In this document: positions 1-6,723 of the stretch, piece by piece
How the letters are laid out: every line of letters starts with the position of its first letter
How positions within the stretch are numbered: the stretch's first letter is position 1
Assembly: GCA_900766795.1 (NCBI GenBank)
Contig: CAAFWX010000096.1
Location: forward strand, 1 to 20,758
Origin: Oscillospiraceae bacterium
GTDB lineage: Bacteria; Bacillota_A; Clostridia; Oscillospirales; Ruminococcaceae
Direction of reading: 5' to 3'
DNA: 20,758 bases
The notes under the pieces: generated by a model
Seen by the model: the letters and a program-made list of their open reading frames with translations, nothing else
What the model was told of the DNA's origin: nothing
Database searches by the model: none
Made by a program: the position numbers and the translations under genes

Positions 1-1286
1 GTTTTTCCCGTAAGGCAGCCGTCGCGGGTTCTTCCCCTGCCCTCGCAGAGCACCCGCATGGTCTTTCCCACATAGGATTTGTATGCGTTTTCGCCAACCT
101 GCGCCTGAACGTCAAGCAGCTCGCGGAACCACTTTCCCTTTTCCTCCGCCGAAATCGGGTCGGGCATTTCAGCCGCCTTTGTTCCCTTTCGGGGGGAATA
201 GATGAAGGTGAACAGCGAATCGTACTTCACCTCGCGGATAAGCGACAGCGTTTCCTGAAAGTCCTCATAGGTTTCACCCGGGAAGCCCACGATGATATCA
301 CTCGTCAGCGCAACATCCGGAATCCGCTCGCGCACATATGCTATAAGCTCAAGGTACTGCCCGCGCGTGTAATGGCGGTTCATCTGCTTCAATATCCTGT
401 CGCTTCCCGACTGGACGGGCAGGTGGAAATGCCGCGTTACCTTTTCGCACTCGGCAATCGCGTCGATAAGTTCATGGGTAGCGTCCTTGGGGTGGCTCGA
501 CATATAGCATATCTTGAACTCGCCGTCAATTGCGTTAAGCTCGCGCAGAAGCTCCGGGAAGCTTGTTCCCAGTTCCTTTCCGTAGGAGTTTACGTTCTGC
601 CCGAGAAGCAGGATTTCCTTTGCGCCGTTCGCGACAGCCTGTCTTGCCTCCTCGACAATCAGCGCCTTTTCGCGGCTTCGCTCGCGCCCGCGCACATAGG
701 GCACTATGCAGTAGGTGCAGAAGTTGTTGCAGCCGTACATGATGGGAATGCTGACCTTAAGGCTGCTTTCCCGCTTTAAGGGGATTCCCTCGGCGATTAC
801 TCCGTCGCTTTCGGGGATTGACACCTGCCGCTTTCTTGTGGTCATTGCTTCGTAGACTATCTGCGGGAGGGTGTGCTGGACGTGCGTTCCGAAAACGATG
901 TCCACATGCGGAAAGCTTTTCTTTATCTTCTCGGTGATGTGCTCCTGCTGCACCATGCAGCCGCACACTCCGATAAGCATTTCGGGATTGCGCTTCTTGT
1001 TGTGCTTTAGCTGTCCGAGGTTTCCGAAAACTCTGTCCTCGGCATTCTCGCGCACCGCGCAGGTGTTGAACAGCACGAAGTCCGCCATATCCGGGTCGCT
1101 TGTGAAGCCGAAGCCCATTGCCGCGAGCATTCCTTTCAGCTTCTCGCCGTCGCTCACATTCTGCTGGCAGCCGAAGCTGTGCACATGCGCTATCGGCGGG
1201 CGGTCGCGCTGCGCGTTAAGCTGCGCTACTTTTTTCGTGTATTCCTCCTGCTGCGCCATTTCGGCGGGGGTTATTCTTGTCGTCAT
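1..1286 (-). CDS. miaB: tRNA-2-methylthio-N6-dimethylallyladenosine synthase MiaB (3' end cut by window edge)
   Basis: Radical-SAM methylthiotransferase that converts i6A37 to ms2i6A37 in tRNAs reading UNN codons, stabilising codon-anticodon pairing. The translation begins MTTRITPAEM. It has an N-terminal UPF0004 domain with the auxiliary-cluster cysteines (C40 in SFGCQQN, C76 in FNTCAVRE, C110 in CGCMVQ). The radical-SAM CxxxCxxC follows at C186/C190/C193 in the typical MiaB context YGCNNFCTYCIVPYVRGRER. HLPVQSGSD and the start of the TRAM domain (about residue 410 on) come next. 428 residues are visible and the family is about 440-480, so only the end of TRAM is missing. The start is supported by AAAGGAAC five bases ahead of ATG. 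It lies 18 bases after the preceding gene as the last visible cistron of the prmA operon. MiaB rather than MtaB or RimO is judged from the GRERSR and QSGSD contexts. Confidence 0.96.
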   Translation of the reverse strand, partial: MTTRITPAEMAQQEEYTKKVAQLNAQRDRPPIAHVHSFGCQQNVSDGEKLKGMLAAMGFGFTSDPDMADFVLFNTCAVRENAEDRVFGNLGQLKHNKKRNPEMLIGVCGCMVQQEHITEKIKKSFPHVDIVFGTHVQHTLPQIVYEAMTTRKRQVSIPESDGVIAEGIPLKRESSLKVSIPIMYGCNNFCTYCIVPYVRGRERSREKALIVEEARQAVANGAKEILLLGQNVNSYGKELGTSFPELLRELNAIDGEFKICYMSSHPKDATHELIDAIAECEKVTRHFHLPVQSGSDRILKQMNRHYTRGQYLELIAYVRERIPDVALTSDIIVGFPGETYEDFQETLSLIREVKYDSLFTFIYSPRKGTKAAEMPDPISAEEKGKWFRELLDVQAQVGENAYKSYVGKTMRVLCEGRGRTRDGCLTGK

Positions 1287-1304
1287 GTTTTGTTCCTTTG
1301 CTAA

Positions 1305-2288
1305 TTATATACTCAGTTCGTCAAGCTTCAGCTTCAGAACGCTTTCACACGCTGAAAGCCTTTCGATAAGCGCGCGGAAGTGCTCTGCGCCTGCGGAAAG
1401 CTTCTCGCAGCGCTCCTTTGCCTGTCGAAGAACCTCGTTCGCAAGCGGGTTATCAAGCTCCACCTCCAGCGCGTGTATCTTCACGGGGAGGGTGTTTACG
1501 CGAAGCCGCACCGCGGTAAGTTCCGAGCGGATTTCCTCAAGTTCTGCGGTAAGCTCGTCCTTCCTGCGCTTGTTGAGGAAAAATGTGTCGGAAAGGTCTT
1601 TTTCCGTGGAGCGCTCCTGCTCGGTGAGTTCCTCGGCGCGTGACTTTTCCTGCTCAAGCTGCTCACGAAAGCGCTCTATCTCGGCGTTAAGCTGCTCGCG
1701 CTGAGCTTCAAGGCGCTGCTGCTCGGCTTGTACAAGCTTCTCGCCGTCGGCTTGCGCACGCTTAAGGTCGCGCTCGAATGCCGCTTTTCGCTTTTCGCAG
1801 GCGGAAATGTTGCGCCCGATATCCCGCAGCAGCCGCTCAAGCGCTTTTCTAAGGTCAGGCTCGTAACGCAGGCTGTGCTCCCGCGCAAACCGCTCACCTG
1901 CAGACCCCTCTGGAGCGCAGATAACCGCCGTAGACGGCACGGAAAAATCCTCGCTAGGCGCAAGCCCCTCGGGGATATACACTATCGGGGAGAGCCGCAC
2001 TCCGCCGTCAACGGGGCGGTCGTGGAAGAACTCCCGCACAAAGGAAAACGGCTTTTCGACAGCGCAACTGCCGCCCGAAAGCTTCTTCACCTCGCGGTGC
2101 AGGATAAGCACTCCCGCAGGGATGTAGCCCGCAACCTCCTCGCTGTGAACCTCGGCAACGCACAGCGAACCGCAGCGCGAGAACGCGCCGTCGCTTACCT
2201 GTTTTATTTCCTCGGGAATCACCGCGCAGAGCATATCCTTGTTCTCTGCGTATTTCAGTATTCCGTTTTCCGTCTTGAAGTCTGACAT
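1305..2288 (-). CDS. Hypothetical protein: BspA-like LRR fragment plus long coiled coil
   Basis: 327 residues, no family recognised over the full length. Residues 1-60 resemble one or two BspA/LRR_5 repeats (IPEEIKQVSDGAFSRCGSL is close to the IP..V..I...AF..C..L pattern). Residues 60-145 are of mixed composition with no motif I recognise. Residues about 148-325 are strongly charged and heptad-rich (many E/K/R/Q with regular L), predicting a long coiled coil. No signal peptide or membrane segment is seen. An in-frame ATG lies eight codons further upstream, but I chose 2288 because AAGGAG sits eight bases before it and because it follows the comF stop by one base (TGA-T-ATG), implying translational coupling. 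Its role is unknown. Position between comF and miaB suggests co-expression, not a shared pathway. Confidence 0.85.
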   Translation of the reverse strand: MSDFKTENGILKYAENKDMLCAVIPEEIKQVSDGAFSRCGSLCVAEVHSEEVAGYIPAGVLILHREVKKLSGGSCAVEKPFSFVREFFHDRPVDGGVRLSPIVYIPEGLAPSEDFSVPSTAVICAPEGSAGERFAREHSLRYEPDLRKALERLLRDIGRNISACEKRKAAFERDLKRAQADGEKLVQAEQQRLEAQREQLNAEIERFREQLEQEKSRAEELTEQERSTEKDLSDTFFLNKRRKDELTAELEEIRSELTAVRLRVNTLPVKIHALEVELDNPLANEVLRQAKERCEKLSAGAEHFRALIERLSACESVLKLKLDELSI

Positions 2289-2289
2289 A

Positions 2290-2952
2290 TCATATTCTCC
2301 TTGTCTTCGCAAACACCGCGCCGAACACCTCCGAAGCGCCCGCCGTTTTCAGAAGCTTCGCGCAGGCGGAAAGGGTGCTGCCCGTGGTGCACACATCGTC
2401 CACCAGAAGTATTCGCTGCCCGCTAAGGTGCGGTTTGCCCTTGAGGAAATACGCCTTTAGAGCGTTCTCTCTGCGTTCTTCCGCCGAAAGGAGCTTTTGC
2501 TCGCCCTTGTCAAACGGCGAGCCGAGCGGGTGCCTTACCGGCACCGCACAGCGCAGCGAAATCAGCCGCGCAATTTTGTCCGCAGGGCTGTATCCGCGCT
2601 CGAGCACGCTTTTCAGGCTGCTGGGCACGGGGACAATGCAGTCCGCGCGCTTGGCGTCCTCTCCGACAGCCTCGGTCATAAGCACCGCGAACGCTTCCGC
2701 GGAATAGACGAAGCTGCCCGCCTTGTATCTCAGCACCGCGCTGCGGGCTTTTCTCTCGTAATAGCACACCGCGCTAAGCGAGGACAGCCCCTGCGGCGGC
2801 ACAATGCACTCTGTGACAAACGGCAGAGCGCCAAAGCACTGCTCATGCCAGAAATCCCGCACCCCGCACAGCTCCCCGCAAAACGGACACCTGTTCGGAA
2901 AAACGAACGCTGCGGCTTGCCGCGCTGCTTCGTGCAGCCGCGCCCTATACAA
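2290..2952 (-). CDS. comF: ComF family phosphoribosyltransferase-like protein
   Basis: 220 residues, typical of ComF/ComFC (amidophosphoribosyltransferase-like). In competent bacteria ComF helps internalise or process single-stranded DNA during transformation; in others its role is not settled. An N-terminal zinc-finger-like cluster (C22, C25, C29, C39; CPFCGELC) is followed by CIVPVPSS (105-112), RGYSPADKIA (119-128) and the PRPP-binding motif ILLVDDVCTTGST (181-193). Translation starts with TTG, supported by GGAGG six bases upstream. This start overlaps the end of recD2 by eight bases (recD2 stop TAG at 2945-2947), so the two are translationally coupled. No other competence genes are in the window, so competence cannot be claimed for this organism. 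Confidence 0.93.
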   Translation of the reverse strand: MYRARLHEAARQAAAFVFPNRCPFCGELCGVRDFWHEQCFGALPFVTECIVPPQGLSSLSAVCYYERKARSAVLRYKAGSFVYSAEAFAVLMTEAVGEDAKRADCIVPVPSSLKSVLERGYSPADKIARLISLRCAVPVRHPLGSPFDKGEQKLLSAEERRENALKAYFLKGKPHLSGQRILLVDDVCTTGSTLSACAKLLKTAGASEVFGAVFAKTRRI

Positions 2953-5143
2953 AATAATCCTCCAGCATAGGACGCAGACAGGTGAAGCGCTTGGTGCGGT
3001 TTACGTTGTTCACCATGCTGTAAACCTTGTTCACGGAGCCTATAAGTATCAGAATCTTCTTCGCGCGGGTCACGCCCGTGTAGAGAAGATTGCGGTAGGA
3101 AAGCCTGTCCATGCCGTTGGGCAGCGGGATTATTACCGCAGGGTATTCGCTTCCCTGACTTTTGTGTATTGTCACCGCGTAGGCGTGCTCAATCTTTTTG
3201 AGCATGTCGCTTTCATACTCCGCACGTCTGCCGTCAAAGTCTATCGTAAGGCGCTCGTTGGGCTTGTCCGCAGAGATTATTTTCCCTATATCTCCGTTGA
3301 ATATTCCGTGGCACTTCTCGTCGCCGCGCCGCCACTCAACGTCATAGTCGTTTTTGGTCTGCATTATCTTGTCGCCCTCGCGGAACGGAATGTTCATGAA
3401 CGTAACCTCGCGCTTGTCGCGGGAGGGAGGATTCAGCGCAAGCTGAAGCTGCTCGTTCAGCGAGCGCGTGCCCACCGTTCCCATACGCGAGGGGCAGAGC
3501 ACCTGAATGTCGTCCAGCGGGTCAAAGCCGTAGCATTTCGGAAGCCGCGTTTTGCAAAGCTCCACCACCAACCGCAGCGTGTTTTCCTCGCTGTCAGAGG
3601 GCATGAAGAAAAAGTCGTTTTTACGGTCGTTCAGCACGGGGTACTGTCCGTTTACGATGGCGTGCGCATTGGTGACGATAAGGCTTTCCGCCGCCTGACG
3701 GAAAATCTGCTTTAATTCCACCATGGGCACCCTGCCGCTGTCGATAAGGTCGCGCAGGATATTGCCCGCGCCGACGGATGGAAGCTGGTTGCTGTCGCCC
3801 ACCATTATCAGCCGCGTCTTGCCTTTAAGCGACTGAAGCAGCGAAGCCATCAGCAGCGTGTCCACCATGGACATCTCGTCAATGATGAGCACATCGCAGG
3901 ACAGCGGATTTTCCGCGTTGCGCTTGAATGCGTTGCCGCCCGCGGCAAAGTCCACCTCTAAGAGCCTGTGTATCGTCTGGGCGGGAGCTCCCGTGAGGTC
4001 TGCCATGCGCTTTGCCGCTCTGCCCGTGGGCGCGGCAAGCTTTATTTTAAGCCCGCGCTGCTTGCACAGGGCTATGACAGCGTTCAGTGTAGTGGTCTTT
4101 CCCGTGCCCGGACCGCCTGTCAGTATGAACACATGATTGTTCATGCAGCCGTTTATCGCCTGCTTCTGGATTTCCTCGTAGGTGATGTTTTCCGTCCACT
4201 CGATGGCGGCTATCTCATCTGAAAAGTCGGTGTCGCTGCCGCCGTGCTTTATCATGTGAGCAAGCTTTTCCGCAATATAGCACTCCGCGCTGTAATACTC
4301 CGAAAGGAACACAAGCTTTCCGTCGTACTTGTCGGTTATAACAACGTCGCCGTCCGTTTCGAGAATGCACAGCGCCTCGTAGCAGCGCTTCTCGCTTATT
4401 CCAAGCTCCAGCGCGGTGTTGTCAAGCAGGCTGCTTTCAAGCACGCAGGTGCTTCCGTTGCCCGCATACAGCCGCAAAAGCCAGAGAAGCCCTGCGCGGG
4501 CGCGCTCGGGACTGTCCTGCGCAAGCCCCATCTCCAGCGCAACCCTGTCCGCGTCGCGGAACGGAAGTTCAATCCCGTTCTCGCACAGGCAATATGGATT
4601 CCTCTTAACCGTGTCAATGGTGAAGCCGCCGTATGCCTTCCATGCGGCGGCAATATATACCGGCTGTATGCCGAATTTTGAGAAAAAGGTCATCGCCTTG
4701 CGAAGCCCCGTAATCCTGCGGAAATCCTCGCTGATGGCAAGCGCCCTTTCGGTGGTAACTCCCTTAAGCGCGGACAGCTTATGCGGCTCGTTTTCGATAA
4801 CGTCAAAAGCGTCGTTTCCGAATGCCGCAACTATTTTCTTCGCCATGGCAGGTCCCACTCCGCGGATTACTCCCGAGCCTAAGTACTTTCGGATGGCATT
4901 CGCGTTATCGGGCAGGGTGCGCTCGAATATCTGCGCGTGGAACTGCCTTCCATGCTTGGGGTTGTTTTCATAGTCCCCGTACAGCAGCAGGCGCTCGCCC
5001 TCGCGCACGTCGCCCATGTTTCCCACAGCGGTGACAAGCTCCCCGTCAACATCCATATCTATTACGATGTAGCCGTTCTCCTCGTTGAAGAAGATTACGT
5101 CCTCCACCGTTCCGTTTATCGAACGAAGCTCGACCGCTGCCAA
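2945..5143 (-). CDS. recD2: SF1B DNA helicase RecD2 (RecD/TraA type)
   Basis: 732 residues, close to the usual RecD2 length. RecD2 is a 5'-3' DNA helicase that works outside RecBCD in genome maintenance. Order of parts: N-terminal OB-like region (1-80), helix-hairpin-helix region (about 85-140; GVIRGVGPAMAKKI and LSALKGVTTERAL), Walker A GGPGTGKT (343-350), motif Ia APTGRAAKRM (371-380), Walker B LIIDEMSMVD (419-428), GDSNQLPSVGAG (motif III), and the 2A/2B C-terminal domain with VTIHKSQGSEYP and YTGVTRAKK. No RecB or RecC partner is nearby. The start is TTG, preceded by GAGGG nine bases upstream, seven bases after the stop of the 94-aa gene. No in-frame ATG gives a better start. A TTG start and a modest RBS may limit its output. 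Confidence 0.96.
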   Translation of the reverse strand: MAAVELRSINGTVEDVIFFNEENGYIVIDMDVDGELVTAVGNMGDVREGERLLLYGDYENNPKHGRQFHAQIFERTLPDNANAIRKYLGSGVIRGVGPAMAKKIVAAFGNDAFDVIENEPHKLSALKGVTTERALAISEDFRRITGLRKAMTFFSKFGIQPVYIAAAWKAYGGFTIDTVKRNPYCLCENGIELPFRDADRVALEMGLAQDSPERARAGLLWLLRLYAGNGSTCVLESSLLDNTALELGISEKRCYEALCILETDGDVVITDKYDGKLVFLSEYYSAECYIAEKLAHMIKHGGSDTDFSDEIAAIEWTENITYEEIQKQAINGCMNNHVFILTGGPGTGKTTTLNAVIALCKQRGLKIKLAAPTGRAAKRMADLTGAPAQTIHRLLEVDFAAGGNAFKRNAENPLSCDVLIIDEMSMVDTLLMASLLQSLKGKTRLIMVGDSNQLPSVGAGNILRDLIDSGRVPMVELKQIFRQAAESLIVTNAHAIVNGQYPVLNDRKNDFFFMPSDSEENTLRLVVELCKTRLPKCYGFDPLDDIQVLCPSRMGTVGTRSLNEQLQLALNPPSRDKREVTFMNIPFREGDKIMQTKNDYDVEWRRGDEKCHGIFNGDIGKIISADKPNERLTIDFDGRRAEYESDMLKKIEHAYAVTIHKSQGSEYPAVIIPLPNGMDRLSYRNLLYTGVTRAKKILILIGSVNKVYSMVNNVNRTKRFTCLRPMLEDYFV

Positions 5144-5149
5144 TGCCGC

Positions 5150-5434
5150 TCACCCTCTCTGTTCCCTGTTTGTGACAACATGCACATTGTCGTATTTCTT
5201 CGCAAGGACAGCCGCCCTGCCCCCGCCGCTTGGTGTTTCGATAATGTTTATCCTCGCAATATACGGGCTGTGCAGCGCGTACCCGACAAACTCGTCTATG
5301 CCGTCGTCCTCAAGAACGGTGACATCGAAGCGCTTAACCGCGCTCCTTAACAGCGCGTCCGCGAAGCAGCGCACCAGCATAGCAAGCCCGAACGTTGCCA
5401 GAAACATCAAAGCAAACACATACAAAAACCTCAT
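5150..5434 (-). CDS. Small membrane-anchored hypothetical protein (94 aa)
   Basis: No family recognised. Residues 3-22 are a hydrophobic segment (FLYVFALMFLATFGLAMLV) without a clear signal-peptidase site, which suggests a single N-terminal membrane anchor. It is followed by a soluble tail of about 70 residues containing IDEFVGYALHSPYIARINII and a basic C-terminus. The ATG is strongly supported by AGGAGGGA five bases upstream. It begins 51 bases after the prmA stop and ends seven bases before the recD2 start, so it is part of the operon. Perfect RBS, tight spacing and the absence of a competing ORF make it a real gene. The tail looks like a small alpha/beta fold that might bind a partner, but that is a guess. 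Confidence 0.82.
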   Translation of the reverse strand: MRFLYVFALMFLATFGLAMLVRCFADALLRSAVKRFDVTVLEDDGIDEFVGYALHSPYIARINIIETPSGGGRAAVLAKKYDNVHVVTNREQRG

Positions 5435-5485
5435 AAAAATCCCTCCTGCCGCATTATATGCAGCAGCGCGGGATATGGCGTCGGT

Positions 5486-6454
5486 TTACCGCGCCAGAAG
5501 TATGCAGTTCCAGCCTTCCTCGTTTGCGGTGTTCTCCGCACAAAAGCCGTTTTCACACAGCGCCGCAACTACCTCGTCCAGACGCTCGTCTATTATTCCC
5601 GAAACGATAAGCTTTGCACCCTGCTTCATGAAGCCCGCAAACAGGGGGCTCATGCCGATAATTACGTCTGCAACTATGTTTGCGCAGATGATGTCATAGC
5701 CCGTGCCGATTTCTGCGCGAAGCTTTTCGTCCTCGATGATATTACCGCAGTAGGCGCGGTATTGTTCCTTGGAGATGTTGTTCTTTTCGGCGTTCTCCGA
5801 AGCAGTCTTTACGGCATTCTCGAAGATGTCGCACATGGTGATACTCCCTGCGCCGAAAAGCATTGCCGCAATTGAGAGTATTCCGCTGCCGCAGCCCAAA
5901 TCCAGCACTCTGTCGCCGCTTTTTACAACGTTTTCGAGAGTTTCCATCACAAGCTTTGTGGTGTGGTGCTGTCCCGTACCAAAGGTGGAAGCAGGGTCGA
6001 TTTCGAGGATTCTGTCGCCCTCGCTTGCTGTGACTTCCTCCCACGAGGGCTTGATAACGAGGGTCTTTCCGACGCGGAAGGGCTTGTAGTATTTCTTCCA
6101 GTTGTTCGCCCAGTCCTCTTCCCTGACGTTTGCAAGCTCCATGCGGATATTTCCGTAGAAGCCGTCTGCGTTGTTCATGGCATAGCCGTCAACAAGCGCT
6201 CTGATGGCGGCAAGCATTTCCGCACCCTGCGCGTTGTCGTGGACATATACCGTGATGTGCGGCTCGACAGTCTTTAATCCCATCAGCTCATCATCAACAT
6301 AGTCCCAGTTAGCGTCCTTGTCCTCGAGGAAGCTTTCAAAGTCTGCGCTGTCCTGAATGATGAAGCCTGTGATTCCGTAGTCTGTAAGCGCGCCCGTGAT
6401 TCCGTCAATGGCGGCGGACGAAGTGTAGATATCAATTTGAATGAAGCTGTCCAT
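5486..6454 (-). CDS. prmA: Ribosomal protein L11 methyltransferase PrmA
   Basis: 322 residues, usual for PrmA, which uses SAM to trimethylate lysines and the N-terminus of ribosomal protein L11. The N-terminal ferredoxin-like substrate-recognition domain (1-100) is followed by a linker with EEDWANNWKKYYKP (112-125). The family signature EIDPASTFGTGQHHTT is at 151-166, SAM motif I LDLGCGSGIL at 184-193, and CANIVADVI and KLIVSGIIDE later in the catalytic domain. The ATG has GGAGG five bases upstream and lies 35 bases downstream of a consensus -10 box. It is the first gene of the operon that continues through recD2, comF and miaB. No anomaly seen. Confidence 0.97.
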   Translation of the reverse strand: MDSFIQIDIYTSSAAIDGITGALTDYGITGFIIQDSADFESFLEDKDANWDYVDDELMGLKTVEPHITVYVHDNAQGAEMLAAIRALVDGYAMNNADGFYGNIRMELANVREEDWANNWKKYYKPFRVGKTLVIKPSWEEVTASEGDRILEIDPASTFGTGQHHTTKLVMETLENVVKSGDRVLDLGCGSGILSIAAMLFGAGSITMCDIFENAVKTASENAEKNNISKEQYRAYCGNIIEDEKLRAEIGTGYDIICANIVADVIIGMSPLFAGFMKQGAKLIVSGIIDERLDEVVAALCENGFCAENTANEEGWNCILLAR

Positions 6455-6488
6455 TTTTACCTCCGAAAAGCATAAATCTCTATTTTAT

Positions 6489-6517
6489 ATTATACTACAA
6501 CACGCAAAGAAAATCAA
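6489..6517 (-). promoter_or_regulatory. Sigma-A promoter for the prmA-miaB operon
   Basis: On the minus strand the -35 TTGATT (6512-6517) and -10 TATAAT (6489-6494) are separated by exactly 17 bases. Predicted initiation near 6482 gives a leader of about 28 bases that includes the prmA ribosome binding site. It is the only strong promoter seen ahead of the run of six tightly packed genes. Confidence 0.85.
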
Positions 6518-6573
6518 GCCCGAACCTGCGCAAAACACAGAAATCAATTTCTGCCGAAAAGATGACAAATTAT

Positions 6574-6649
6574 TGTAGGGGCGGTCTGTGACCGCCCGCT
6601 TTACGCTATATTTTGCCGCACCTGCGGGCGACCAAAGGTCGCCCCTACA
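6574..6649. repeat. Nested inverted repeat (MITE/REP-like intergenic element), 76 bp
   Basis: Two 26-base arms, 6574-6599 and 6624-6649, are inverted copies: each outer end reads TGTAGGGGCG inward and each inner end reads GCCCGC. Each arm is itself a hairpin (right arm GGGCGACC-AAA-GGTCGCCC on this strand; left arm GGGCGG-TCTGTGA-CCGCCC). The arms differ mainly in the 10-base core. Between them are 24 bases of AT-rich sequence. The element sits between the prmA promoter and the pepP terminator and codes for nothing. I recognise GGGCGACC/GGTCGCCC elements as dispersed in related clostridial genomes, but only one copy is present here, so dispersal cannot be shown. Confidence 0.75.
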
Positions 6650-6683
6650 CCAAACAACATACACAAATGATTTCCTTGTGCGC

Positions 6684-6710
6684 AAAAAGGGAGCGGCTGT
6701 TTACCGCTCC
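6684..6710 (-). terminator. Rho-independent terminator of topB-pepP
   Basis: On the minus strand, a seven-base-pair stem (arms 6704-6710 and 6690-6696, GGAGCGG/CCGCTCC) with a seven-base loop is followed at once by CTTTTT (6684-6689). It lies 13 bases beyond the pepP stop. Confidence 0.85.
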
Positions 6711-6723
6711 ACAGTATTTTTTG

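Noticed and set aside
871..1704. 277-aa Ser/Cys-rich plus-strand ORF
   Set aside because: Antisense to miaB and the coiled-coil gene and spans both; composition is the mirror of E/K/R-rich coding.
5453..5458. TATAAT on the minus strand just before the 94-aa gene
   Set aside because: No -35-like hexamer 16-19 bases upstream; probably a chance match inside the operon.
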